A stretch of DNA of 64,000 nucleotides from Diphasiastrum complanatum. Lineage: Eukaryota > Streptophyta > Lycopodiopsida > Lycopodiales > Lycopodiaceae. Below are positions 10,401 to 20,608 of this stretch, in pieces. Positions within the stretch are counted from its first letter, which is position 1, and each line of letters begins with the position of its first letter. The stretch covers positions 57,678,820 through 57,742,819 of the forward strand of contig CM055095.1 in the NCBI GenBank assembly GCA_029204225.1. Direction: 5' to 3'. The notes under the pieces were generated by a model. The model was not told the DNA's origin. It did not search any database and saw only the letters and a program-made list of their open reading frames with translations. A program made the position numbers and the translations under genes.

Positions 10401-13400
10401 AAGCTATTAAGGATATTTACTTTTAGATAATGTGTTCTATTTGGTGGACAGACGGTGCAATTTTCTAAACAGGAATTTTTACAACTAGCTTTTAGGGTCA
10501 AGCATGATGATGGATCACACTTGTGGTGTTATTTGAATGAGTTTCAACCTCAAATTCAAGATAACGTGGAAAGACCCTTTATTTATATTTGACGTTGCAA
10601 ATAGCAATGCAGTCAGTAGAAGAAATTTATCTCTGTGGGACCCATGTCTGTACAGAAGCAAGAATCTTGCCAGTTGTCGGCCATATCTCTTTCACAACAT
10701 GCTCGACCACCTTAAGTTGTTTATTTACACTGATGGAACACTACTTCAAGAGACAACTCCATGTTTGGCTCTTGAAATATTATCCCATTTGGATCTGCTA
10801 CTTGTTAGATTCAAATTAGTATGCCGAAATGCGTGAAGGTTCTATGAGTCAGAAAATCTATCAAAGTGAAGATCCATAATGGAATTGAAGCAAGTGTCAA
10901 ATCATGTAGAGATTTGCACCTATTTGAAGGCTCTTTTTAAACATAGTTAAGTAATGTTGGAGCTCATGAAACTGTAGAGTTGGATGAAAGGGACAAGTTA
11001 AGCTGAATGCATTCTCAAGAAACACAAGACCAATACGGGAGGTGGGTTTGTATGAGAAGCAGAAAAATGTTTGGAAAACAGATAATATTTAGGAAGCAAG
11101 CCTGCTATCAATCAAACTAACAAAATTCCTTCTCACCTACTTTAGCAATTGTTTTGATCAGTGTAATGAATTCAATCGCAAACATTGGCATCAGAGGAAG
11201 TACAAAGATAGCAAATAGCATAATGATGGAAAAGGGCTGTGTTTTTTCTTCGTTTTGACCCAGAGATATGCTAACTTCAGTAGTGGTAAGGAGTCAAATA
11301 TATCAACAAGCTGGATGAGAAAGCTGAAATATTAAAAATCTATTATGAGACTTGAGTGACAAAAGTGATCATCTTTCATAAAAATAATTCCTTGAATCAT
11401 CTCTACAATCCATAATTCATGATCTTTCTTTTAGTGGACAACCACTAAAATACATGCACCAAATACTGATTAAGACTTGTTGGCCCCCCTCTTGGACCCC
11501 CTCTTGGACCCATTTCGACCACCTGTGGGCTCCTTAAGCCCCTTTTTAGGGCCAAAGGGGGCATAAAAAAGACCTTAAAAAATGGATGGTTGAAACGACC
11601 AAGTTACAAATGAGTTGAAAAAACAATGAAATGCACTCTATGAACAAGAACCTATTGCTGATCTTAATGCTATATTTCTGAAGGTTAATGGTGTTAGAAA
11701 TCAGACTCGATCTGATTTATTTGTATAAGCTTCAAATGTATAGTTAATTAGATTTGTTGTATTTGCTAGTGATCGGGATGTGACCCGCTATGGACATATC
11801 GGTCGGGCATTGTCCCGTAGCCGCTGGCTACTTGGATTAGCCGAGTAGCCACACGTAGGAAAAATTAGCCTATACAATGTTATTTACAATACTTGCTATA
11901 CTCGGGGGCATGTCCCGAGTTTGTCGGTTGAATTTGGCGATATTAGGCCCGACCTTAGCAGGTGGTAGGCCAATTTTTTTTTCATGCAGTTTGTGCACCA
12001 TATGTACAGTTTTCTTTGTAATACGATTAACTTTTGTTGTGCCATCTTTGAGAGCTTGTGAGGTGAAGCTATGGCGATTGATTGATGTGATCTGCATATT
12101 GCACTAGATCCTATCGGAATTTTATCATGGTATCAAAGACACAAGATGTTGCAAGTATGCACGATCCGGTGGAGCCATCGTCGGCATCTTTCATCAGGAA
12201 AAACAACATGAGAAGCATCTTAGAAAAAGGACACCGTACGGGTGCGGGTGGTCCAGATGGCAGGAATCAGCAAAGTTCTTTCGATTGGAGCTTCAAGGAA
12301 GTGATCAGAACAATTGTCGTAAGGGAATTCTAGGAAGAATTCCGGAAAAGCTTGTAGTTTAGGTGGTTTCGGGGAAATCATCGGTGATGGCCTCATAACC
12401 GTTTGGTGCAATGGGGTTTGCAAGGGATTTGCAAAGAGCAGTGACAGAGAGCCATAGCAATTTACAGGGTCAAATTTGGTGGAAAACGGAGGAAATTTGG
12501 AAAATTTCCTGTTTCGTGGGGTGTTGATGGATTTTTTTTGGAAAATCAGCTTGTTAGTAGTCAATATCCCACCAACTGGAGAGTTGTAAATTGCATGATG
12601 TAACCTGAGGAAGGGTGACCTTAGTGGGGCATATAGCTGCAAGAAAAACCTTAGTATAAGATTGAGTAAAGCCCAAAATATCCTCTTTTTCTCACAGCTA
12701 GGGTTTCAGTAGAGAAAAGCATCTTCCAATGTAGAAGCTATTTTTCAGATCTATAAAATGTTGAGAATCCCCCCCGTAGTGAAAGCATTCAACTGGTAGA
12801 GGGCTGCGTGGAGCGGAGGGCGCAGTGATTGTGGAAGAGGGCAGCCAGAAAAACCCCAGGTTGAAGCCTACAACATAACCATAGCCAAGGAAGGGTGTGA
12901 AGGAGAAGGAAACATGGAGATGGGCGCGGACAGCGCGCGCGCAGCCAATGAAGATGAGGCCGTAGTGCTTCCAGGGGGCGGGTGTAGGGTGGCGTGTCAA
13001 TGCGCCAGACCATCAAGAGTCATTGGATCAAACAACCCACAAATCAACGGTCAGGATGTAATGCTCGGGGAGCAACAGGGGTCGTAGGATTGGAAGCCAC
13101 CATTAGATGGGCCTTGAAGAGGACCCGAAGGGCATGAAAGGCATTTGCCCATGCTACTTCATTAAAAAATTCCAATGGAAAATGCATTGAAGGGACCCGA
13201 CCTTTAGATTCGTCTATTCTTCATTAAGAAACTTCAGTTTGAAGTTACAGTTCATTTTGCAACTTAAACCTTCGGAAGGGCCTTTCTTTGGCTAGAGGGC
13301 ACCTATTTTGGCCATCCTTGGGTCAAATTGACTCCTAAAACTGGTTTCTCAGAGCCAACAGACATAGCGACATCACCGAGCAGAGAGAAACGTGTTTTAG

Positions 13401-16400
13401 AGAGTTTTCATCACCATTCCATCTAGCAGAGTGCGGGTGACCTACAGATGGGCTACATTCATTGTTTGTGTATCGTAGGGCCAAATTTGGAGCAATTTTT
13501 GACTGGTGGAACCTGCTTCAGGGCAGTACAGTGAGGCATTATCGCTTCAAAATCATTATTACTTACTTCTGACAAGGTAATAGGGTGTTTGGGAGCGGTA
13601 ATAGTGGAATGGGGGCGAATGATAGCGGAATTGTGGGGAGAAAGCTAGTGTTGGCGACAAAAGTGCAGTTTGGCGTCGTGACTACTCATCATTGGCGACA
13701 ATTTTGAGAGGGCAAGCAATCACAGGTGAGAGGTAGGCATGGTATGCCGGTTACAAGTGAAAAATTCTCGTGATTAGATGCAACTTTTGGAGTTAGAACC
13801 GACCAATGTCAATTGGCGATTTGGGGGAACGCTCTCACAGGCATGATCGCCAATGGCAGTGTTCAGTCGAGTGATAGCTGCATTGACACACGCATCTGCG
13901 ACTTGGAAATTTCTCGTTCAGAGGGAAACGTGGGCTAGCTTGGAGGTACACATTTGGCGGTCACGGGTGATAGAAGTGCGAGGTGGTGCGAGTTGGAAGC
14001 CAGTGGGCAATATAGCAAACCTGCATTGGACGAACTGTGTGTGGGACACGCGGAAGATGAAGAACGGGTCAGTAATCACACTTTGGAGACTCTTGGTGAG
14101 TGGTAAGTGTGATGTTTTGCGGAGTTTTGCAGTTGGTAAGTCATTACAAATCAAGTCATTGTAGCTGTGGAGCAGTGTATCAGGTTTGTCATTAGGGAGA
14201 TCTCCATCAGCTCTCCAACCTAGAGCTGGCTCCCAAAGCTTCACACCTTGCCCATTTGTGTTTGCAGTGTCTTGATTCCATCATGAATCGCCCCTGTAAG
14301 TCTTGTCCCAACCAATGACTCAAGTCCATCCACAAATAGCTATCCCATGATAATCACCTTGTCATCCTGCAATCTATCCCTATTAGGTATCCAATGCCAT
14401 CCATGATCTCGAAGATCTGAGCATCTACCCTATACTGCCCCACCTGTATTCCCCCAAGCTAGCTCCAAAGCTGCTCCTGAATGGTTCCGAACCATTCCTT
14501 GAGAATACACTGTGATGCGAACTCCAAAGCCACCATCAAGTCCCTCACATGATGTGACATGCCAATATCCCTCCAAGTGAACCTATGAGATCTTCCATGG
14601 CCCAAATTAAACGATCTGCACTTTGCTATCACTGGAATCTATCTGATGGCGAGGACTTCATGGTGTGCTCATTTGGGAGTACAGGTTGGCGATACAGCAG
14701 GGGGCCAGTCATTGGCATTGGCATCGATGGTGAGGCATCTACCATCACGGGCGTGGATAAGCTATTTCTAGCTTTCATGCATTTGACTGTATTTGCAAGA
14801 GTCTAGGCTTGCAACAGGTGTTGGAACCTGTATGGTTCAGATCCACATGTGGTGAGATTAGGGAGAAGCCTCGAGGAAGTCACTCAGAGCCATATACCTC
14901 AGTACGATCAGGTTGGGGGGACATTAGTCTCGGGATCTGGTGAGCGGTGACTCAGGGACGATCTTGCGTTGGCATGATGTCGGGTGGCACATAGCCAAGG
15001 AGAGCGAGCAGATGCTAGGAGCCAGGAGGAGTAGGTGATGCTTTGGTGTTCGGCTTGTCTAGCAGGATGGTAACCAGGCTTAGAGACATCAGGTGAGCAT
15101 AGTATGTGGATGACAAGTCCATCAGGGTGGCACTCAGGGAGACGCTACAGTTGCTCAGGTATGATACATCATTGTATGCATAGTGGATGTTCTTCAGCTA
15201 GTGCATCATGTGTGGTGCACCACCTAGGGACGAGTCAGGCCTACTTGGAGGTAGGTGGCATGGAGTGTACCTGGAGGTGGTACATGTCTTGAGGGCATAG
15301 AGTGCATTACGGGGTGATGTGGATCCAGCATGCCCATGGTTGTGAGCCGACAGGGATGGAGATGATTACTCAAGGAGTAACTGCTCATACTTGGGTGAGT
15401 ATTTAGGTGAGCTGCATGGTTATATGCATGGCTACATGTTGGCTTCACATGTTGTTTTTTATCCATCATTATTTGGTAAGCAGGATGCAATTTTTGGTTA
15501 GATCCACTTGGAGTCTAGTTGCACTACAGGTGGACAGATTCTTGGGGAGCTATCAATGGATAATGGATACTTGGTGATCATATGGTACAGGGTACAAGTT
15601 TCTGATAGAGCTATCCTACCTGATATGCTATGGATCGTGGGTGAGTTGATCATCACGATGGTTGGATCTAGTTTGCATTTGCTTTGGTTTGGGTTGAAAT
15701 GATGGATACAGTGGTGAGATAGGTTTCGGACGTGAAGCCTCTGTACTAGTTAAATCAGAGTTGGCAACATCAAGCATGGGAAGTTGAGCCTACATGGGAA
15801 GTAGGAGAGGCAGACCAGCATCAGTATCTCTGGGAGATGGGCGAGCTACTCAGGTATAGCCTATGGTGAGGTTTGTGTACATTCATTCATTGACTCCTTG
15901 GTAGACCTTTGTGCTTGGAGCATGGGGAATGGATGGGGATCAGCTTTCAAGACTTATTGGATAGTTGGATATGCTTGGACGTGAGGGCATCTTGTTACAG
16001 GTGCGGGCCATGGTTGAGGACCTAATTTGGTGACCAGTGGTGTAGCAGCGGATCTACAGGTGACAGGTGTTGGTACGACAGGCATGTTACCTTGTCACGG
16101 GAGTCTAGATCTGAGTCGGAGCTGTATGTGGTTGTGCATTTGCTATGTCAAAGTAGTCATTTGGATGCTCATTGACTTGTCGTTATGTCTACTGGCTGTC
16201 TATCTAGTGAGGGTATAATCTTATGGTGGTAGTAAGATTTCCTCAGGTTGAGCCTATTTATGTCAACTTACAGGTTTGTGCTTGTAAGTGTCTGATAGGA
16301 TGTCAGCCTAGCTAGATGGAGGATGTAAGTCTCATGGTGGCCGTGGGATTTCCTCAGTTTGAGCCATGTCGCTCATGTGGTCCACTTGTGGTCAAGTTGG

Positions 16401-18519
16401 ATGGGGACAAGGCAGTTGGTCGAGAGTGTGATAGACTCTCTGTGTGAGCATTGTGGTTACATGATACTTTGCGTGTCAAACCTGGTGGTTTGATGGTGTG
16501 CTTGAGTGTGAGTCATGTACAGGGTAGCATGGATATGCATAACATCTATTGGACATCTATTTCTTTACTCTTATCACATTTGAGCTTAAGGGAGAGTGTT
16601 AGAAATCAGACTCAATCTGATTTATTTGTATAAGCTTCAAATGTGATACTGTAATAAATGTACAGTTTGTATTTGCTAGTGATCGGTACGTGACCCGCTA
16701 TGGACATATCGGTCGGGCACTGATCCCGTAGCGGGCTACTTGGATTAGCCGAGTAGCCACACGTAGGAAAAATTAGCCTGTGCAATGTTATTTACCGTGT
16801 CCCAAGTTTGTCGGTCGAATTTGGCCATATTAGGCCCGACCTTAGTTTGACAGGTGGTAGGCCAATTTTAGGAGACCTGTCTTTTCATGCAGTTTGTGAA
16901 TACAGTATATGTATAGTTTTCTTTGTAATACAATGAACTTTTGTTGTGCCATCTTTGAGAGCTTGTGAGGTGAAGCTATGGTGATTGATTGATGTGATCT
17001 GCATACTGCACTAGATCCTATCGGAATTTTAACAAATGGACCTCAGGATGATTGGAATGTTCTAAGTTTACATTCATGTGATGAATCTGTATATTCATAA
17101 TTTGAGAAGACTTTAAGCAGTAATTAAGAAAATTGAGGGCTAGAAATGTTCACTGCAGATTATGATCCCATAATGTGAATCTGTATATGAGTGTGCTTGT
17201 TCCTTCATTGTGGACTTTGGGTCAAATTTTTCCGGGGTTAAAGATGCATTTGAAGAAAATGTATTTTATGATGCATGTGGAAAGGTCCTTCCTGAATGCT
17301 TATTTGCAAGTTATTTCATGACATAAATGGAGAAATTTTATTACCTTCTCAAGGACTGTTTCACAACAGCTGTCAAATGCTTTGAGTTTGATATGCCGCA
17401 AGCACGAAGATTTCTTGCTAATTGGAGACATTCTTTACTACAGAGATGCTATATAGAATCACAAGGAACTTGTCCAGTTAGATCCTATTGAGTTGAGAGC
17501 TCTCCAAAACTTTGGCTGATGTATGCAATGTGCATAAATGCACATATACTGACATTAGAATATGTGCTTGTGTGAAAAGAGCTTGGATTGAAGGTACATA
17601 ACATTTTATCATTCCAGGCTTTGAACACCAGTATTCTTGCTTTTGTTTTAGGCTAAATTGGTTGTTTTTCTGTTTCAAGGTTTCTCATCACTGTTTCAAG
17701 GTTTCTCGTGACTGGTTAAGTACATGCATGCTATGATTTTGTAAACGCTCATGCCAAGTTCTGATTCTGGGGGATACATAATCTATATTTTGATTAACTT
17801 TACACTTTTTATCTGTATGAAATTATATGCTAGCACTAGCTCGAAATGTACATGTTTTCTGGAACATCCACTAGCCATGCGGCTTCTTCAGTGTATAAAA
17901 CTGTCCATCTCATTCAACCATTCTATGTCGGCTTTTGGTTTGTCCCATCTCTGTGCATTGATATAAATTTTGTGTTACTGTGAAGGTAATAGGGAATTTG
18001 CCTTCTTGCAGTTATTTGGTAGCAGCCATGGTGTTGCAGAGTCTTTGGAGCTTGACATTGGCGATCATTGATATATATGCATTACTGTGGAAAAGAAGCC
18101 TGCGGAATTCACTTTTAGTGAGCCTGTTTGTGATTGGTGACTGGGTAATAAGCTTCACTGAAGGACTGTAGTAGCATACACCATATAGGTTCATGGTTAT
18201 GCATATTGCTTTGTCCGAAATTGTTGAAGTCATAATCTGCATGATAGGCCAGGTTTCTTTGTATTGTGGATTGCAAGAGGTAATCACTACTAACTTTCAA
18301 TCAACAATATATGGAGACTTCGTGCAGGTCACTGCTACATTAACTTTGGCTGCTGCCTGTGCTTCAGCTGGCATAACTGTCCTTATTGACAATGACTTGG
18401 GTGCATGTGCTCAAAATCACTGTGGAAGGTATGAAGTTGCAGTTTCAACGACATTCTTAACATGGGTTCTCATCACAATGTCGTTCTTCTTCACATTCTG
18501 GCTACTGGCAACAAGATAA
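4279..18519 (+). CDS. CASPL5: CASP-like protein, family 5 (CASPL5A type); join of 3 exons
   Basis: Coding exons 4279-4484, 18012-18144 and 18328-18519 give a 176-residue protein, close to the usual CASPL5 length. The N-terminus [17 protein letters not shown] and the block [17 protein letters not shown] are hallmarks of the CASPL5A subgroup. Four membrane segments are visible: about residues 42-62, 66-93, 102-133 and 153-174. The paired charges known from CASP proteins are present, Arg42 at the start of segment 1 and Asp112 in segment 3. Cys140 and Cys145 lie in the second outer loop. Known family members are four-helix plasma-membrane proteins related to the Casparian-strip scaffold proteins; most CASPLs have no assigned function. 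Both introns are GT..AG and the frame is kept (phase 2, then phase 0). The ATG at 4279 matches the conserved start of the family. No frameshift or stop is seen, so the gene looks functional despite its 13.5-kb intron. Confidence 0.9.
5387..5672 (+). repeat. 5' LTR remnant of gypsy element (5' end missing)
   Basis: Positions 5387-5491 match 8171-8275 over 105 bp with one difference. The rest (5492-5672) has no counterpart because the right LTR stops. It ends ..GTAACA two bases before the primer site. Confidence 0.8.
5675..5687 (+). other. Primer-binding site (initiator-Met type)
   Basis: TGGTATCAGAGCC, complementary to the 3' end of initiator tRNA-Met as used by many plant copia and chromovirus elements. 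It fixes the LTR end and the orientation. Confidence 0.85.
5868..7975 (+). pseudogene. Gypsy pol: protease tail, RT, RNase H, integrase zinc region
   Basis: At about 5885-5925 the end of an aspartic protease domain is seen ([14 protein letters not shown]). RT follows from about 6230 ([50 protein letters not shown]). A frameshift near 6700 leads into [10 protein letters not shown] and [14 protein letters not shown] second frameshift near 7040 leads into RNase H ([42 protein letters not shown]). A third near 7790 leads into the integrase zinc region ([14 protein letters not shown], then CAQC). The integrase core is deleted. The RT and RNase H catalytic acidic residues are still present, so frameshifts and deletions, not active-site loss, disabled this copy. 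Confidence 0.85.
8009..8275 (+). repeat. 3' LTR remnant of gypsy element (3' end missing)
   Basis: Starts TGTTAGGGACCC directly after the purine tract aggaagagggaa. It runs to 8275 and then loses similarity to the left LTR. Confidence 0.8.
8276..8561. other. Non-coding intron DNA between gypsy elements
   Basis: AT-rich, no coding pattern seen. It separates the truncated 3' LTR from the next gypsy remnant. Confidence 0.4.
8938..9081 (+). repeat. TRIM 5' LTR
   Basis: TGTTGGAATATC...TTTCTAACA, 144 bp, with the tRNA-like part at offset 43-115. Confidence 0.92.
8980..9052 (+). tRNA. tRNA-like sequence inside TRIM 5' LTR (not a host tRNA gene)
   Basis: A 73-nt cloverleaf can be drawn. Acceptor stem GGGCGGA with TCTGTCC (two G-U pairs); D arm GCTC-AGTGGTA-GAGC; T arm CTGGG-TTCGAAT-CCTAG. 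The anticodon arm is poor: TCCCA-TCCGGTA-T with a bulged GA before GGGA, position 33 is C instead of U, and the apparent anticodon CGG would read proline codons. The internal Pol III promoter is consensus: A box TAGCTCAGTGG and B box GTTCGAATC. No encoded CCA and no T-run terminator follows directly. It is probably transcribed or once transcribed by Pol III, but unlikely to work in translation. Confidence 0.75.
9082..9094 (+). other. TRIM primer-binding site
   Basis: TGGTATCAGAGCC abuts the left LTR without spacer; complementary to initiator tRNA-Met. Confidence 0.9.
9195..9338 (+). repeat. TRIM 3' LTR
   Basis: 144 bp, starts TGTTGG directly after the purine run ending at 9194 and ends TAACA before the GTTTT duplication. 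Confidence 0.92.
9237..9309 (+). tRNA. tRNA-like sequence inside TRIM 3' LTR, B box mutated
   Basis: Same 73-nt tRNA-like sequence as in the left LTR. The B box reads GTTTGAATC (invariant C changed to T) and the variable region has a G to C change, so Pol III recruitment should be weaker than for the left copy. Confidence 0.65.
9961..11691. other. Intron 1 DNA without recognisable gene
   Basis: No coding pattern recognised. A weak initiator-Met primer-site match (TGATATCAAAGCCC near 10265) hints at another decayed LTR element, but no repeat pair was found. A short C-rich direct repeat (ctcttggaccc) occurs near 11490. Confidence 0.4.
11692..12127 (+). repeat. 5' LTR of LARD-like element
   Basis: Starts TGTTAGAAATCAGACTC, ends GGAATTTTATCA. 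Differs from the right LTR by several small indels and substitutions, so the insertion is old. Confidence 0.88.
12128..12140 (+). other. Primer-binding site of LARD-like element
   Basis: TGGTATCAAAGAC, initiator-Met type with two mismatches, adjacent to the LTR end. Confidence 0.75.
12141..16596 (+). other. Internal region of LARD-like element, no gag/pol
   Basis: A 4.46-kb stretch of mixed composition with many stops. The part from about 14.6 to 16.5 kb is GT-rich on the plus strand, with recurrent short words such as ggtggtag, ctcatggtgg and gtgagcat, like decayed low-order repeats. Open frames at 13853-14164 and 12220-12642 (minus) have no recognisable domain. It ends in the purine tract before the right LTR. 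Confidence 0.6.
16597..17034 (+). repeat. 3' LTR of LARD-like element
   Basis: TGTTAGAAATCAGACTC to GGAATTTTAACA, followed by AATGG. Confidence 0.88.
18012..18144 (+). CDS. CASPL5: CASPL5 exon 2
   Basis: Encodes the end of codon 69 to residue 113 (membrane segment 2, the basic inner loop WKRSLRNS and the first part of segment 3 with Asp112). Acceptor CTTGCAG|TTATTTGG; donor GACTGG|GTAATA. Confidence 0.9.
18145..18327 (+). other. CASPL5 intron 2, 183 bp
   Basis: A short phase-0 intron, GTAATA to CGTGCAG. It holds several in-frame stops downstream of the donor, so reading through would truncate the protein. Confidence 0.85.
18328..18519 (+). CDS. CASPL5: CASPL5 exon 3
   Basis: Encodes residues 114-176 (rest of segment 3, the outer loop [14 protein letters not shown] and segment 4) and stop TAA at 18517-18519. 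The final FWLLATR is the typical family C-terminus. Confidence 0.9.
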   Translation, partial: VTATLTLAAACASAGITVLIDNDLGACAQNHCGRYEVAVSTTFLTWVLITMSFFFTFWLLATR

Positions 18520-18534
18520 CTTCACATGACATAA

Positions 18535-18536
<2 letters not shown>

Positions 18537-18566
<30 letters not shown>
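18537..18566. repeat. (CT)n microsatellite in presumed CASPL5 3' UTR
   Basis: Fifteen CT units start 17 bases after the stop codon and are followed by gcag. The tract with its AG looks like a polypyrimidine-AG acceptor, but no upstream donor pairing was identified. Confidence 0.85.
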
Positions 18567-18569
<3 letters not shown>

Positions 18570-18643
18570 GATGTTTATGTATGTATTATAAAGTTATGAA
18601 ATCCCTCTCAACAAGAAGATTATAATTCCAAATACAGGGAGCT

Positions 18644-18924
18644 GATTATCCACAACAATCATGTATAGCTAGCTTGCAAAATGTACTTCAAATATATTTT
18701 TATCACGTATAGATTTCAAATGTTGTATCACCTTCTGTCGCTGGCAATGTAGTATGCACAATAATTTTCCCTGCATTCAACCAATAGGTGATTATCCACA
18801 ACAATCACGTATAGCTAGTGTGCAATCAAATATATTTTATCACATTGAGATTTCAAATGCTGTATCACCTTCTGTTGCTGGCAATGTACTATGCACAGTA
18901 ATTTTCCCTACATTCAACCAATGA
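18644..18924. repeat. Tandem duplication, about 140 bp, two copies
   Basis: Copy 1 (18644-18789) and copy 2 (18790-18924) share gattatccacaacaatca, gtatcaccttctgt and attttccct.cattcaacc, with small indels. It lies just downstream of CASPL5, possibly within the 3' UTR. Confidence 0.8.
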
Positions 18925-20448
18925 TCGTAGCTTTTCAAAAGGTTCACAATCCAAATCTTTGAACAATGATATGCATAAACTCCTGTCTACATAAAAGCTC
19001 CATGCAAGGTGAAGGTCACACCTTAATTTTCTGTCATCTTGATGCTTTACTGATCAACCTTCTATTTGGGAGGCCTTAAGAATTTTGGTAATTTTGAAAA
19101 TTCATCATATTCCTTGATAAGAATGTACTAGAATCAATATGGTGCTCTTGATAATGCTTAGACAGGATAATAAGTATGCCTCTGTGTGAGTTTGTACCTA
19201 CATGTTTCATTGTGCAAGTGGTCTTCCAATTAAAGCCACACTACCTTTTGTGAGTTTGTTCAAATGTGATTTCTACACAAGAACATCTAATATGTCCTGA
19301 AATGATTGTTTTGATTGTTGATGGGGTTCTTACGATACAAGCCCAACCTAGCTTTAAGTTGATGTATTGCACTTATTGAAGTGCCGTTGACTGTTTCTAC
19401 AATTTGTTTAAGCATGAAGTGATTATTGGTCAAATCTTATGGATAGGAATATCTGTAAGGAAAATGGTATTTTGGATGATATAATGGGCATGGTATTTCT
19501 TTGTTTTGAGCATTACTACCTATTACTTTGGCATAATTGTTATTGATAAGATTCCTCATGAGTTTATGCTGCCTCCTGAGCTTTGCACTCCTAAATTATT
19601 CGACCTAATTGAGATTTAATAGCTCAGACTCATACCATTGCATCCATCAATAATTTTGCTATGGCCTACCATGGCAAGTTCGCTATTGATGTCATGTATG
19701 GGGGACATCACAAATTGTTTAGGAATCCACCCTAGCATCAACATATGTGTACAACTTCAGCATCTTTGTTTTAACAACGTCAACACTTTCATTTTGTTGC
19801 TTTAACATTTTTAACATATTTATAGTGTAACATTGTCTCTTTGAGGAGGGAGTTGGAGGCCAATAACTATGGAAATCAGCATATGTATGGAGCACGAGTT
19901 CACACATCATGATATGTCATTTGGACCATATATTTTGGGCAGTTGGGCCCTTTTTATCATTTGGTATTTTAAGCAGTTGGGCTGCATCTTTATCGTTTGG
20001 TAGTTATTAATACACGATATGCAGTTGTTATGGGATTGTTATTGGACCTTTAGATGTGGGATCTTACCCCTAGTCGACTCTTAAGTTTACAAATAGGGCT
20101 TGGGGCTCCATTATTAACGGTTGACAAAGTAAGCTTTGGCTTAGATTCATCTTAGATACATAAGGTTACTATTGGAGATCATTGCTCCCCAACTTTCATT
20201 GTCATCATTTAATAGTATCCAATGTATACATTCACAATCTTTTCTTTGTAGTTGTGTTGTGTTGTGATGTTTTGCTCATACATGATCGTGACTTATATTC
20301 ATTCCTTTTGGTCTATGTAATAGTGTGACATTTAAGACTCATTTCAAGAATTGAGTATTTGATTGTCAATTTCTATTGTGGTTCAAAGAAGCTTCATAAG
20401 TAGACCTTCCAAATTTACCTTTTTGTTGCATTTACATAACATATTCAG
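18925..20448. other. AT-rich DNA without recognisable gene
   Basis: No coding pattern, RNA gene or LTR recognised on either strand. Confidence 0.4.
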
Positions 20449-20608
20449 CTCATATCACCTCTTGATAAAATTTTGATGCAAGCCAGAAGGGATGTCTTCA
20501 ATTATCACATTGGGGTGCAGATGATTGAGATTTACAATGAACAAGTTCGAGACCTGCTTACTACGTTTCGCTTTGGGAACAAAGTGCTTGAGGTATTAGA
20601 AAAGTAAA
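20449..20608 (+). pseudogene. Kinesin-14-like motor domain exon fragment
   Basis: After a possible acceptor (ATATTCAG at 20448) one frame reads PLDKILMQARRDVFNYHIG, then VQMIEIYNEQVRDLLTT. The motif MIEIYNEQVRDLL is highly specific for the kinesin motor core; the flanking GVQM and RRD are typical of plant kinesin-14 proteins with a calponin-homology domain. Such proteins move on microtubules. Only this one exon is present: no P-loop, switch or neck exons were found within several kb, and the frame runs into a stop at about 20606. It is most likely a gene fragment moved here. A far-spread real gene with exons outside the window cannot be excluded. Confidence 0.65.

Larger units (their letters stand above)
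11692..17034 (+). mobile_element. Non-autonomous LTR retrotransposon (LARD-like), complete
   Basis: Two similar LTRs of about 436-438 bp, TGTTAGAAATCAGACTC...TATCGGAATTTTA.CA, enclose 4.47 kb. A primer-site-like TGGTATCAAAGAC follows the left LTR at once, and the purine tract AAGGGAGAG precedes the right one. A perfect 5-bp target duplication AATGG (11687-11691 and 17035-17039) proves insertion as a unit. Inside I find no gag, protease, RT or integrase pattern in any frame; the longest open frames are about 100 codons and unrelated to known families. This is the layout of a large retrotransposon derivative. The primer site and purine tract resemble copia elements, which may supply its enzymes. 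Confidence 0.88.
4485..18011 (+). other. CASPL5 intron 1, 13,527 bp, retroelement-filled
   Basis: Starts GTACGT and ends CTTGCAG, phase 2. Order of contents: unique-looking intron DNA (4485-5386, no gene), gypsy element with truncated LTRs (5387-8275), anonymous DNA (8276-8561), gypsy pol remnant with a TRIM inside (8562-9960), anonymous DNA (9961-11691), non-autonomous LTR element (11692-17034) and anonymous DNA up to the acceptor (17035-18011). Every element lies in the same orientation as the gene. Confidence 0.85.

Noticed and set aside
13853-14244. Genes inside the LARD-like element
   Set aside because: Overlapping 100-codon frames on both strands, no domain, many stops around them.
18541-18575. 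Extra CASPL5 exon after the CT tract (ctctgcag acceptor)
   Set aside because: Exon 3 already ends with the family's conserved C-terminus and a stop.
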